The notes beneath the pieces were generated by a model. The model was not told the origin of the DNA. It searched no databases and was given only the letters and a program-made list of their open reading frames with translations. Source: an uncultured Carboxylicivirga sp. (lineage in GTDB: Bacteria; Bacteroidota; Bacteroidia; Bacteroidales; Marinilabiliaceae). From it: a DNA stretch of 64,000 bases. The DNA is taken from NCBI RefSeq assembly GCF_963674565.1, contig NZ_OY771430.1, positions 2,232,001 to 2,296,000 of the forward strand, in the 5' to 3' direction. The translations under genes were made by a program, and so were the position numbers. Positions 17,352-26,041 of this stretch are shown here, piece by piece. Within the stretch, counting starts at the first letter, position 1. Every line of letters begins with the position of its first letter.

Positions 17352-20300
17352 TTACGAAAACAAATCCTGAATATCATCCAAACCAATGTTCTTCATAATG
17401 TTTTCATCAGTCTGAACAATATCATTGGCAATCTTTGTTTTCTTTTCCTGAAGTTTCAGAATTTTTTCCTCTACTGTATTCTTACAAATCATTCGATAAG
17501 CAAAAACCTTTTTATCCTGTCCAATGCGATAGCAACGGTCGATGGCCTGGTTCTCTACTGCAGGATTCCACCATGGATCAACAATGTAGACATAATCAGC
17601 GGCAGTAAGATTAAGACCTGTACCTCCTGCCTTTAAACTTATTAAGAAAACACGTAGTTCCTGATCATCCTGAAAATTGTTAACCGAAGCTTCACGCTGT
17701 TTGGTTGAACTTTGTCCATCCAGATACTCAAACTTGATATTTCGTTTTTGTAATTCATCACGAATTAAGCCAAGCATCTTTACAAACTGGGAGAAGATTA
17801 ACAATTTATGATTGGCCGTTTTTTCGGTGATATGTTGAACCAATTCATCAATTTTAACTGATGCATTGGTATCAATGCTCTCATCATTTAACAATCTTGG
17901 AGAATCACATATCTGACGCAAACGGGTTAAAGCTTCCAAAACCATCATTTTAGACTTGGCCAAACCATCAGTTTCAATCTGCCCCATCAGTTTATTGCGA
18001 AAATGGTTTCGATAGGCATCATACACCTTTCGCTGTGCAGGTTCCATCTCACAATAAATTACGTCTTCTGTTTTATCGGGCAATTCGGTTGCCACCATCT
18101 CTTTAGTCCGGCGTAATACAAAAGGATTGATCAACTTCTGAAGTTCTGCTGCCCGGATATCATCACTATCCTTATCAATCGGATTTGAATAGTTTTCTTT
18201 AAAAGCGGTTACACCTCCCAAAAAACCACGATTCACAAAGCTCATCTGGGCATACAAATCAAAAGTACTGTTTTCAATTGGTGTACCAGTCAATGCCAAT
18301 CGGTTATAGCCTTTTAACAAACAAGCAGCTTTGTAACGACGTGATGAAGGGTTTTTAATAGCCTGTGATTCATCCAGAATGATATAGTTAAAATGAAAGC
18401 TACTCAACATCTGTACATCGCGAAGCAGTACTCCATAGCTGGTAATCACTACATCATACCCAGTAAATACGCTTGAATCAGTTGCCCTCCCAACACCATA
18501 ATGATAATAAGCGTTTAATTCGGGAGCAAACTTACGTATCTCGTTTTCCCAGTTAAAAAGCAACGATGTAGGTACAATAATCAGGTTGGTATCTCTGTTT
18601 TTCTTAAGTACATGTTGTAAAAAGGTAAGTACCTGTAATGTTTTACCCAAACCCATATCATCGGCAAGAATTCCACCCCATTTCATCTCATTCAGAAAGT
18701 TCAACCAGTTTAAACCTTCTTTCTGATAAGGACGTAATTCTGCTGTGATGGATTCTGGAATGGTGGTTTCTTCAATTCTGGTAAAATTTGATAAACGTCG
18801 ATGCTTCTCACTTAACTCCATCAACACATCATTGTTATCGATACTATCAAACAATTCATCAATGATAGAGAATCCAAGTTTTGAGACTGTCAGCTTATTA
18901 TCCTGCACCTCCCCGTGACGGAAGTATTTTTCAAATCGATGATACCATTCTTTGGGTAAGATACCCACTGATCCATCGCTTAACTGAATATAGCGCTGGT
19001 TGTTTTTAACTGCCTTACGAATATCAGCCAGTTGTACAAAGTTATCACCAAAGCTAACCTGCACATCCACCTCAAACCAATCGGTACCCGAAGATATTGT
19101 GGTACTTATTTTACCTTTATGTGGCGAATATTTAAACTTCTTCAGTTCGTTCAGGCCAAATACTTCCACATCGTTTCTTACCAATGAATCATAGAATCGG
19201 TAAAACCATAAGCCATCTACAAACTCATTGAATTGCAGATAGAATTTACGTTCGGCAATCTGTTCTTCAAACTGCGGATGCAACGAACTTAAAAATTCGG
19301 CAAATCCTTCTTCAAGTTCAAAGTTTCGTTTGTACTGAATCCATTTACCATCTTCTTCAATTAATATATCACCTGTATTTATCAAGGGTACAGAAACCAT
19401 GTGATGGTACTCAACCTCGGGTGTTACAATCAGGTAATTTTCTTTCTCACTCAGGTAAACCCTTTTGTTATGAAAATCAAGCTCAATAACCTCAACAACA
19501 TATGCTCCTGAAGAAAAATCAATTTCAACATGTTGTGCCAATGGACGAACCACCTTTTCCCAAAATAAAGCTTTTTGGCTGCGAACCATTTTTACATCAT
19601 GCAAGTGATTATTAATCAGGTTGGCCACTCTGAAATCACGAGGAATGCAAAACTGATTACTTATTTCATATACATATTGACCTTTATAAACATGACTAAT
19701 AACCTCCTTCGGCAAAACTTTTCCATCCATCCTCAGTTTTAACTGAAGCATGATAAAATCGCTGTCTTCAACCACTTTATAAAAAGCATCGATAGGTTTG
19801 GTTGCGATCTTGATGTTTCTTAAATCAGTTTTTCTGATTTTATAGGAATTGCTGGTTTGCATGTAAATATATGGCTCAAGAGCCAGCAACTGCATAACCT
19901 TACTCTGCCACATAAAATACTCATAAGGATTATCTTTCGATTTTTCCTGCTCAAGTAATGTGAAAAGTTCATCGGTAGTAGGTTGTTTTTCTACATTGAA
20001 CGTACCATCGTTACCATCATAAAACTCCAGATTTGATGATATTTGAGTACGTGCCTTATTGGGTTTACCAATGATTGCCTTTACTTCGAAATACGGATCC
20101 TTATCCCATTCTGATGTTTCTTCACGCAATTCCATTAAAAAGCCTACTACACGCTCTTGCTTCAGATCTACCTCTGTGCTTTGCAACTTTAATTTGGGTG
20201 GTTGAATACCACTGATTAAAGGTTGCAAAAAGCTGTTGATCGGATTATTAACCGGCAACAAACCTATTGTAGTATCCTTATTTACAGGAATTAATCCTTT

Positions 20301-21164
20301 ATCCGGGTGAAACTGGAATTTAAAGAACTGATGAAAACTTGAATTGGATGGCAATCCATATTGTTCCATCAACTCACGACTGTTATCTATGTATTTCTGA
20401 TTTAACAGTTCATCCAGCAGATCAGAAGTTTTACACTTGGCTATCTTTAACAAACAGATAATCTCTGATTCACCTAACCCTCTTCCAGTTGTCTGATTTT
20501 CGGAATTGATAAAAACATTATCACTCTTTTTTTCAAACCATACTGTATCTTCTTTGTAGCCGTAATTTAGAACGAACTCCACCTTATTATTTTCTATCTC
20601 ACCAATTTCCATTTGGATAGAACCATAAGAATACCTAAAACGACTAAATAAACTGGGTAAAGTATTTGCACGGATAACATCCAGTGTAATTTGCTTATAT
20701 CCTTTGAGTAAGTAACCGTCGGGAGTTCGCAAGCTTAACTCTTCTGATTTAACATCAGAAAGTTGTGTAGTAGCCTGTGCACCACCAAAATCCATTAAAT
20801 GATAGATGGATGCAATACCGTGCTTACAGATATTACCCCAGATAAAAGGGCAGGAACAATTACATTTTAAGTTATTTGTACTCAGATTACTCAATTGAAC
20901 CTTGTAATTCTGACCTCCTTTTACAGAGTATATGTATGTATCTGTTTCTTTATTGTACAGTCTATAGTTGACTTTACCATCGAGGTACAGCTTTTTGCCC
21001 TTCGCCTTAATTTCCTCATTAGCATAAAGATCAATCTGCTTTTGTAAATAGTCTATTTTAGCTTGCTCCACTATCCCGTATTTTAGAAATTGGTCAATCT
21101 TGTAAAAATAGCAAATGCTGTTGGTTATCCAACAACTTTTGCTGAGATAAAAAATTGGAGTCAT
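17352..21164 (-). CDS. SWIM zinc-finger SNF2-family helicase
   Basis: A protein of about 1270 residues. Near the N-terminus NCSCPFIWGNICKHG (about 102-116) is a SWIM zinc finger (CxC...CxH). A long middle region (about 130-790) matches the poorly defined accessory part of bacterial SNF2 proteins. The C-terminal third is a full SNF2 motor: Walker A DDMGLGKT (about 835), DESQ box II (about 930), LTGTPIENS, and the second RecA domain with LISLKAGGTGLNLT and DPWWNPAVENQAIDRCYRIGQ. Such proteins move along duplex DNA; roles in transcription recycling or repair are proposed for the family. A GTG 12 bases further upstream is possible, but the ATG (MTPIFYL) is preferred. It is monocistronic and diverges from a DEAD-like gene. 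Confidence 0.9.
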   Translation of the reverse strand: MTPIFYLSKSCWITNSICYFYKIDQFLKYGIVEQAKIDYLQKQIDLYANEEIKAKGKKLYLDGKVNYRLYNKETDTYIYSVKGGQNYKVQLSNLSTNNLKCNCSCPFIWGNICKHGIASIYHLMDFGGAQATTQLSDVKSEELSLRTPDGYLLKGYKQITLDVIRANTLPSLFSRFRYSYGSIQMEIGEIENNKVEFVLNYGYKEDTVWFEKKSDNVFINSENQTTGRGLGESEIICLLKIAKCKTSDLLDELLNQKYIDNSRELMEQYGLPSNSSFHQFFKFQFHPDKGLIPVNKDTTIGLLPVNNPINSFLQPLISGIQPPKLKLQSTEVDLKQERVVGFLMELREETSEWDKDPYFEVKAIIGKPNKARTQISSNLEFYDGNDGTFNVEKQPTTDELFTLLEQEKSKDNPYEYFMWQSKVMQLLALEPYIYMQTSNSYKIRKTDLRNIKIATKPIDAFYKVVEDSDFIMLQLKLRMDGKVLPKEVISHVYKGQYVYEISNQFCIPRDFRVANLINNHLHDVKMVRSQKALFWEKVVRPLAQHVEIDFSSGAYVVEVIELDFHNKRVYLSEKENYLIVTPEVEYHHMVSVPLINTGDILIEEDGKWIQYKRNFELEEGFAEFLSSLHPQFEEQIAERKFYLQFNEFVDGLWFYRFYDSLVRNDVEVFGLNELKKFKYSPHKGKISTTISSGTDWFEVDVQVSFGDNFVQLADIRKAVKNNQRYIQLSDGSVGILPKEWYHRFEKYFRHGEVQDNKLTVSKLGFSIIDELFDSIDNNDVLMELSEKHRRLSNFTRIEETTIPESITAELRPYQKEGLNWLNFLNEMKWGGILADDMGLGKTLQVLTFLQHVLKKNRDTNLIIVPTSLLFNWENEIRKFAPELNAYYHYGVGRATDSSVFTGYDVVITSYGVLLRDVQMLSSFHFNYIILDESQAIKNPSSRRYKAACLLKGYNRLALTGTPIENSTFDLYAQMSFVNRGFLGGVTAFKENYSNPIDKDSDDIRAAELQKLINPFVLRRTKEMVATELPDKTEDVIYCEMEPAQRKVYDAYRNHFRNKLMGQIETDGLAKSKMMVLEALTRLRQICDSPRLLNDESIDTNASVKIDELVQHITEKTANHKLLIFSQFVKMLGLIRDELQKRNIKFEYLDGQSSTKQREASVNNFQDDQELRVFLISLKAGGTGLNLTAADYVYIVDPWWNPAVENQAIDRCYRIGQDKKVFAYRMICKNTVEEKILKLQEKKTKIANDIVQTDENIMKNIGLDDIQDLFS

Positions 21165-21363
21165 CAAAGAAAACACCGTATTATATAATACAGAAACAGA
21201 TAGCTATTGCAATTTTTATCTGATCTATTAAATGCAGGATTGAATACTCATATCCATGTGAAGAAAACCTAAATGTTATACGTTTAAAATTAAAACAAAC
21301 AATAATGTTATAATGACACGTCGACAAGTACACTTCAGACTTCTTTCTTCAATCTCGATTTAT

Positions 21364-21371
21364 TAACTTTG
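21364..21371 (+). promoter_or_regulatory. Bacteroidota-type -7 element of the DEAD-like gene
   Basis: TAACTTTG fits the TAnnTTTG consensus and lies 18 bases before the ATG, implying a very short leader. No convincing TTTG -33 element is seen at the usual spacing. Confidence 0.45.
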
Positions 21372-21389
21372 CCGCAAAAACAGGCCAAT

Positions 21390-22004
21390 ATGAAATTTAA
21401 AAAATTGATTCCTGAACTGGTTTCAAATATGATAAATCTGGGTTTAGATAAAGAACCTCGTGAGATTCAGAGTTTAGCTGTACCCAAAATTAAATCAGGT
21501 GCTGATTTATTTTTGATTGCGCCTGAAAAAAGTGGAAAAACAACTGCTTTGCTAATTGGCCTGATTCAACAATTAAAAGAACCTTTTGAAGAAGCACCAA
21601 GAGCTATCGTCATTGTATCATCAAAAGAAAAAGCATTCGAAGCTGAAGAGCAATTTCAGAAACTTGCTAAAGGATTAGAACTTCGCAGTTTTGTTGCTTT
21701 TGACCATGGGTTATTACAATATCAAAAAGATGAAATATATGACGGTCTGGATGTACTTTTTGTAACAACCAAACGTTTGCAGGAACTGGTAAATATCAAC
21801 GGAATTCCATTAACCAAGGTTAAGTTAATAATGGTGGATGACGCCATTGATTTTTTCAAAAATTCAAGTCACTCCATACTATATCGTATAGTTGACGGAA
21901 TAAAAAATACACAGTTAGTGGTATCGTCAGATTCATGGTATTTTAAATTTGACGATATGGAAGAGCGCATCATGAAGAATCCAATGTTAATTGAAGTAGA
22001 ATGA
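21390..22004 (+). CDS. DEAD-box-like protein with only the first RecA domain (degenerate motifs)
   Basis: A 204-residue protein that matches only the N-terminal RecA-like domain of a DEAD-box RNA helicase: PREIQSLAVP (Q-motif-like), APEKSGKTT (Walker A), IVIVSSKEKA (motif Ia area), and VDDAIDFF where VDEAD would be. The SAT motif is replaced by VSSDSW. The second RecA domain is absent, because the stop overlaps the start of the YchJ-like gene by 4 bases. It may bind nucleotide or RNA without unwinding (inference). A TTG 21 bases upstream would extend the frame, but it lies inside the -7 promoter element, so the ATG (MKFKKL) is taken. It is either a conserved minimal protein or the remains of a helicase. 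Confidence 0.75.
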   Translation: MKFKKLIPELVSNMINLGLDKEPREIQSLAVPKIKSGADLFLIAPEKSGKTTALLIGLIQQLKEPFEEAPRAIVIVSSKEKAFEAEEQFQKLAKGLELRSFVAFDHGLLQYQKDEIYDGLDVLFVTTKRLQELVNINGIPLTKVKLIMVDDAIDFFKNSSHSILYRIVDGIKNTQLVVSSDSWYFKFDDMEERIMKNPMLIEVE

Positions 22005-22393
22005 CGAATTGCTATTGTGGCTCAGGTAAGTCATTCGAAGATTGTTGCCATCCCATCTTAACCGGTAAAAAGCCAGCATCTACTGCAGAAGCATTAATGC
22101 GTTCGCGTTATTCAGCATATGTTGTAGCTGACATTAATTACCTGATGAACAGCCATCATCCTTCAACTCGTCCAACTAAGGAACGTAAAGAAATTCTACG
22201 CTGGACAAAATCGGTACAATGGATTAAGCTGGAAGTAAAAAACAGTATTGCAGGCAACGAGAATGATACCGAAGGATGGGTAGTTTTTATAGCCTATTTC
22301 TCGGATGGTGGAAAAATAGAAACGATCCATGAAAATTCGCGCTTTGTTAAGGAAAATAGCAAGTGGTATTATATTTCGGGGCAACATCAATAA
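22001..22393 (+). CDS. ychJ: YchJ-family SEC-C motif protein
   Basis: A 130-residue YchJ-type protein. The N-terminal CYCGSGKSFEDCCHP is the SEC-C zinc-binding motif (CxCxSGxxxxxCC/H), and the rest (PASTAEALMRSRYSAYV..., WVVFIAYF) is the NTF2-like domain of the family, at the normal length. SEC-C motifs bind zinc and in SecA bind SecB; the role of YchJ is unknown. The start codon overlaps the stop of the DEAD-like gene (ATGA), so the two are co-translated. The gene name follows the E. coli family member and implies no tested function. Confidence 0.85.
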   Translation: MTNCYCGSGKSFEDCCHPILTGKKPASTAEALMRSRYSAYVVADINYLMNSHHPSTRPTKERKEILRWTKSVQWIKLEVKNSIAGNENDTEGWVVFIAYFSDGGKIETIHENSRFVKENSKWYYISGQHQ

Positions 22394-22522
22394 ATCGCGT
22401 CTGTTAGTCAACTGGCAGCAGGCAGTAGTGAAAATCAACAAAAAAAATTCTTAAATAAACAAGCCTTTGAAACTGTACTGATTAAGTAATCAGAGTAAAA
22501 TTAAGAGCAAAAACCAATTAAT

Positions 22523-22786
22523 ATGAACCTCGATTCTAAATATTACGGATTACATTCACGCATTCAGTTAGAAGAGCTTGGTAGCAAACACATTGGAATA
22601 GTAAAATTGATTAGAAGTAGAATTATCAGAAAGGATGCTGAAAAAATTATTGAAATAGCAAAAACTATTCACCAAATTGAACCCGAATTTAAAATAAGCC
22701 TGATTTGCACATCTAACATTTGCTCCAAATCGCTGGCTTTATTAAAAGAACATAACATTGATGTCCAAATAAAAGAGCATGTTTAA
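22523..22786 (+). CDS. Hypothetical protein, 87 residues
   Basis: A small soluble protein (MNLDSKYYGLHSRIQLEELGSKHIGIVKLIRSR...) with a basic, helical first half and a short strand-rich second half with two Cys (LICTSNICSKSLALLKEHNIDV). No family is recognised. The beta-alpha look of the last 35 residues (FKISLICT...LLKEHNIDVQI) could suit a small Rossmann-like or receiver-like fold, but it is too short to say. It lies between ychJ and the DUF493 gene on the same strand with gaps of about 130 and 106 bases. Confidence 0.6.
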   Translation: MNLDSKYYGLHSRIQLEELGSKHIGIVKLIRSRIIRKDAEKIIEIAKTIHQIEPEFKISLICTSNICSKSLALLKEHNIDVQIKEHV

Positions 22787-22892
22787 TTGCAGCGTATTTT
22801 ATAAGTGTTAAGCATTTAAGAAATCCTGTTGAACCTTTTCTTCGATCAAACCTTAAATTAATATATTTACACTCTCAAAAAATCAGAAGAGT

Positions 22893-23171
22893 ATGTCGTT
22901 AGATATAGAAAGATATGAGAAATTAAGAGAGCTGTTGCTTGAGAACAAGAAATGGCCGCTGTTATATATGTTTAAGTTTATTGTACCAAACAAAGATGGC
23001 ATGGTTGATAAGGTTAAGGATATGTTACCAAAGCATGGTTCATTAAGCTTTAATCACACAAAGAGTTTCAGTCATGTTGCCATTACCTGTAAAGCCAGTA
23101 TGAAAAGTGCTGATGACATTATTAAAATAACACACAAAATTGCTTCAATAGAAGGAGTTATAAGCTTATAA
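22893..23171 (+). CDS. DUF493 (YbeD-like) family protein
   Basis: A 92-residue protein. WPLLYMFKFIVPNK and the following VKDMLPKHGSLSFNHTKSFSHVAITCKASMKSADDIIKITHKIASIEGV match the ferredoxin-like, ACT-related fold of DUF493, at its usual size. Members are thought to be small regulatory or binding proteins; in E. coli ybeD lies with the lipoate genes, but no lipoate gene is near here. A strong hairpin terminator follows 23 bases after the stop. Family assignment is good; function is unknown. Confidence 0.8.
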   Translation: MSLDIERYEKLRELLLENKKWPLLYMFKFIVPNKDGMVDKVKDMLPKHGSLSFNHTKSFSHVAITCKASMKSADDIIKITHKIASIEGVISL

Positions 23172-23190
23172 ATTGATTCATATAATATAA

Positions 23191-23218
23191 AAAAGGCCGC
23201 TAACCGCGGCCATTTTTT
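23191..23218. terminator. Bidirectional terminator between DUF493 and GH13 genes
   Basis: GGCCGC (23195-23200), loop TAACC, GCGGCC (23206-23211) is flanked by an A-run on the left and ATTTTTT on the right, so it serves both converging genes. Confidence 0.9.
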
Positions 23219-23233
23219 ATACCAACCAGGTTC

Positions 23234-25090
23234 TTATTCAACTTTCAAAACCAATGATTCCAATGGTTTTAGATTTAATTCAATTAGACCAATTCCTTCT
23301 GTTACTTCCATCTCATATTCCTTGCCATAAAGCTGATCTGTTAAAATATAAAAGCTATCTGTCAGTTTCCACTCTTTAATCAGATCTTCAGGCAATTGCA
23401 ATGAGAAGGTTTTTGTATTAATCGCATCAAAATTTGAAATCACAATCAGTTGTTCATCCATACTCCATCTGGCAAATGAAAATACTTTAGTATCATAACC
23501 TTCTACTTTTTTACGGTTATAATCATGAATCTCTTTGTATTTACCCATTAATGCCTTGCTGGTAATGGTAAAATTCAACAAACGCTTATAAAAATCACGT
23601 AAAGCTTTTTCTTCAGGCAATAATCTTCCACCATCGAATGAACCTCCATTCATCCAGCGCTGATGATGGGGCACTCCTATGTAATCAAAAATAGATGTAC
23701 GCGATGGATCACCAAAACCGCCATCCTCAGCTCCGGGTTCTCCAACTTCCTGACCAAAGTAAATCATAGTTGGTGAAGTACTGATTAATGAAGAAACGAT
23801 CATGGCAGGCTTGCCCTTTTCGGCATCTCCGGCAAATTCAGCACTGGCGATACGCTGCTCATCATGATTCTCAAGAAAATGCAACATATGATGTTCAATA
23901 TCCGATAAACCTTCTTGAATTTGTGGGATGTTATCAGTTAACCCATGCCCCTGCATCACATGCTTTAACGTATCATAAAACTCCACTTTATCATACAAAT
24001 AATCCATCTTACCCTTTTGAATGTAATCGCGGTACAAACCCGGATTATAAACCTCGGCCAATAAAAACGCATCGGGATTAACATGTTTAATTGATGAATT
24101 CATATAGCTCCAGAATTCAACCGGAACCATTTCCGCCATATCAAACCTAAATCCATCAATTCCAAAATCAGTCCAGAACAAGGCTATATCACGAAACTTA
24201 ATCCAGGAATCAGGTACTTTTTTATCCTTCCAAAACTGATAATGCTCTTCTGTTCCTTTGGTAGCATATTCTTTAGGAAGTGTATCAAAATCATTTGTAC
24301 CATCAGGTCGAACTCCATAATTAACTTTAACGGTTTCGTACCAATCGTAAAAGTGAGGTTGTGCTTTTCTAGAACCATTACCGGTCCATTTGGCAGGATT
24401 CTCTTCAAACTTACCATCAATCAGTGTATTTTGCTCTCCTCCTAATGGCTGATATCCATTTAAAGGTTCCGGCACCTCAAAAGGTTGACCAGGTATATAG
24501 TAAAAGTTGTTATCTGTTGAATATTCCACTGTAGTATCATCATCAGTCCCAAAATCCTTAACTCCTTCAGGATTATTCAAACCTTCATAATGTCGGGCCA
24601 CATGATTGGGCACAATATCAATAATCACTTTCAGACCATGCTGATGAGTACGATCAACCAATGCTTTAAACTCCAGCAAGCGATTTGCCGGATCAACAGC
24701 CATATCAGGATCCACCTGGTAATAATCTTTAACAGCATAAGGTGATCCTGCTCTTCCTTTTACCACATCCGGATCGTCTAAAGAGATACCATATTGAGTA
24801 TAATCAGTTACCACTGCATGATGCGGAACACCCGTATACCAGATATGAGTTACTCCAAGGTCTTTAATTTCAGTTAAAGCCTTATCAGTAAAATCATTGA
24901 ATTTACCAACTCCGTTTTCCTCAATGGTTCCCCATGGTTTATTGGTTTCGTTGGTGTTACCAAACAAACGGGTGAAGACCTGGTAAACGACAGCTTTTCC
25001 TTCAAAATCGTTAGTCGTTCTTTTCGGGGTCTTATTACAACTAATGAATACACTTACTAAGATCAGGCTGAACAGTAATCTGAATTTCAT
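23234..25090 (-). CDS. GH13 alpha-amylase-family lipoprotein
   Basis: A 618-residue glycoside hydrolase of family GH13. The N-terminus is a lipoprotein signal (LVSVFISC, Cys about 18) and the (beta/alpha)8 barrel carries the family regions: VIIDIVPNH (region I), GFRFDMAEM with Asp317 as nucleophile, LLAEVY with Glu346 as acid/base, and ENHDEQR with Asp410 as the third acid. A C-terminal beta-sandwich domain (about 525-618) completes it. It would cut or rearrange alpha-glucans in the periplasm or at the cell surface. No susC/susD pair is adjacent. A 16-base LacI-type palindrome lies about 225 bases upstream, which suggests sugar-responsive control. Exact GH13 subfamily and product cannot be read from the sequence. 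Confidence 0.9.
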   Translation of the reverse strand: MKFRLLFSLILVSVFISCNKTPKRTTNDFEGKAVVYQVFTRLFGNTNETNKPWGTIEENGVGKFNDFTDKALTEIKDLGVTHIWYTGVPHHAVVTDYTQYGISLDDPDVVKGRAGSPYAVKDYYQVDPDMAVDPANRLLEFKALVDRTHQHGLKVIIDIVPNHVARHYEGLNNPEGVKDFGTDDDTTVEYSTDNNFYYIPGQPFEVPEPLNGYQPLGGEQNTLIDGKFEENPAKWTGNGSRKAQPHFYDWYETVKVNYGVRPDGTNDFDTLPKEYATKGTEEHYQFWKDKKVPDSWIKFRDIALFWTDFGIDGFRFDMAEMVPVEFWSYMNSSIKHVNPDAFLLAEVYNPGLYRDYIQKGKMDYLYDKVEFYDTLKHVMQGHGLTDNIPQIQEGLSDIEHHMLHFLENHDEQRIASAEFAGDAEKGKPAMIVSSLISTSPTMIYFGQEVGEPGAEDGGFGDPSRTSIFDYIGVPHHQRWMNGGSFDGGRLLPEEKALRDFYKRLLNFTITSKALMGKYKEIHDYNRKKVEGYDTKVFSFARWSMDEQLIVISNFDAINTKTFSLQLPEDLIKEWKLTDSFYILTDQLYGKEYEMEVTEGIGLIELNLKPLESLVLKVE

Positions 25091-25313
25091 ACAAACGGGA
25101 TTTATTTATTAATTCTGATTCGGGTAAATATCAGATGGCAAGTTACAAAGCCTGTTGATCAAATGGAAAAGAGTACATTACTTGTCTATTAGCTTTCATA
25201 CAATAGCATCTTTACTGCATCCCTTACCAAACAAGGAGCAGCAACAAAAAATAAAACAGATTAATAGGTATTAAACAGATTATATTTCAGTTAAAATTCT
25301 TCAATCCCACAAC

Positions 25314-25329
25314 TCGAAAACGTTTTCGA
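25314..25329. promoter_or_regulatory. LacI-family-type operator palindrome
   Basis: TCGAAAACGTTTTCGA is a perfect 16-base palindrome with a central CG, the usual form of LacI-family operators. It lies in the 416-base divergent gap (25091-25506) between the GH13 gene and the maoC-like gene. No LacI-family gene is in the window. The rest of the gap holds a second palindrome and a -7 element; nothing else was recognised. Confidence 0.65.
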
Positions 25330-25372
25330 AAAATTGGATTCAACCAATAAAATAAAGGTTTAGCGAAAAAAT

Positions 25373-25384
25373 TACTGTACAGTA
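25373..25384. promoter_or_regulatory. Second palindrome in the GH13/maoC divergent region
   Basis: TACTGTACAGTA is a perfect 12-base palindrome, 43 bases right of the LacI-type site and about 70 bases before the maoC -7 element. It is too compact for a classical LexA box, which has an 8-base spacer. Confidence 0.35.
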
Positions 25385-25453
25385 TGCTAATAAAACAACA
25401 GACAGTTCCAATCCTCATGTAATAACAATCAGGCACATTTTAAATGATTATTC

Positions 25454-25461
25454 TATATTTG
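25454..25461 (+). promoter_or_regulatory. Bacteroidota-type -7 element of maoC-like gene
   Basis: TATATTTG fits TAnnTTTG and lies 45 bases before the ATG. No clear -33 TTTG is seen. Confidence 0.45.
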
Positions 25462-25506
25462 CGCTGATATTTATGATAGAAATAACAACGTTCAAAATAA
25501 AAAAAG

Positions 25507-25971
25507 ATGAGTAAAGTAATCATCAAAAGTTTCGATGAACTGGAAAAACTAATCGGAAGTGAATTGGGAATTTCAGACTATCACCAGTTTACACAGGAGC
25601 AAATTAACCTTTTTGCCGATGCAACTTTGGATCACCAATGGATTCACGTTGACGAAGAAAAAGCAAAAGAAGGTCCTTTCGGTTCAACCATTGCACATGG
25701 TTACCTGACAGTTTCAATCCTTCCTCACCTTTGGAATCAGATTGTTGACGTTCAAAACCTAAAGATGCAGGTTAATTACGGAATTGAAAAACTTAAATTC
25801 AATGCTCCAGTAAAAGTAAACGACAAAGTTCGTCTTGTAGCTACTGTTGTTGATGCTAAAAACCTTAGAGGTGTTACAAAAGCAACTATTGGTATTAAGC
25901 TTGAAATAGAAGGAGGTCGCAAGCCTGCCTACGAAGGCGAGATTATTTTCTTATACCATTTCAACGCATAA
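25507..25971 (+). CDS. MaoC-family dehydratase (R-specific enoyl hydratase-like)
   Basis: A 154-residue single hot-dog domain. FADATLDHQWIHVDEEKAKEGPFGSTIAHGYLTVSI holds the hydratase-2 motif with the catalytic Asp and His (D-x4-H-x-D...IAHG). Such enzymes hydrate trans-2-enoyl-CoA to (R)-3-hydroxyacyl-CoA or do related reactions. The length is normal for the stand-alone form. It is monocistronic, with a promoter element 45 bases upstream and a long hairpin terminator downstream. It shares a divergent region with the GH13 gene. The natural acyl substrate is not evident. Confidence 0.88.
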   Translation: MSKVIIKSFDELEKLIGSELGISDYHQFTQEQINLFADATLDHQWIHVDEEKAKEGPFGSTIAHGYLTVSILPHLWNQIVDVQNLKMQVNYGIEKLKFNAPVKVNDKVRLVATVVDAKNLRGVTKATIGIKLEIEGGRKPAYEGEIIFLYHFNA

Positions 25972-25990
25972 GAATAAATAAAAATGCCAG

Positions 25991-26036
25991 GGATCGCATC
26001 TTAATTTAGAAGAAGCATATTAAGATGCGATCCTTT
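25991..26036 (+). terminator. Long hairpin terminator after maoC-like gene
   Basis: GGATCGCATCTTAAT (25991-26005) pairs perfectly with ATTAAGATGCGATCC (26019-26033) across 13 bases, followed by TTT. It also abuts the 3' end of the converging aminotransferase gene. Confidence 0.8.
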
Positions 26037-26041
26037 GAATT

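Noticed and set aside
23788..24081. Plus-strand frame of 97 residues within the GH13 gene
   Set aside because: Antisense to the catalytic barrel with no upstream signal; a shadow frame.
23234..25090. Starch-utilisation (Sus) locus
   Set aside because: No SusC/SusD pair or SusR-type regulator is adjacent; only a lone GH13 lipoprotein is seen.
25373..25384. LexA box
   Set aside because: CTGT and ACAG are joined directly, whereas LexA sites of that type have an 8-base spacer; kept only as an unassigned palindrome.
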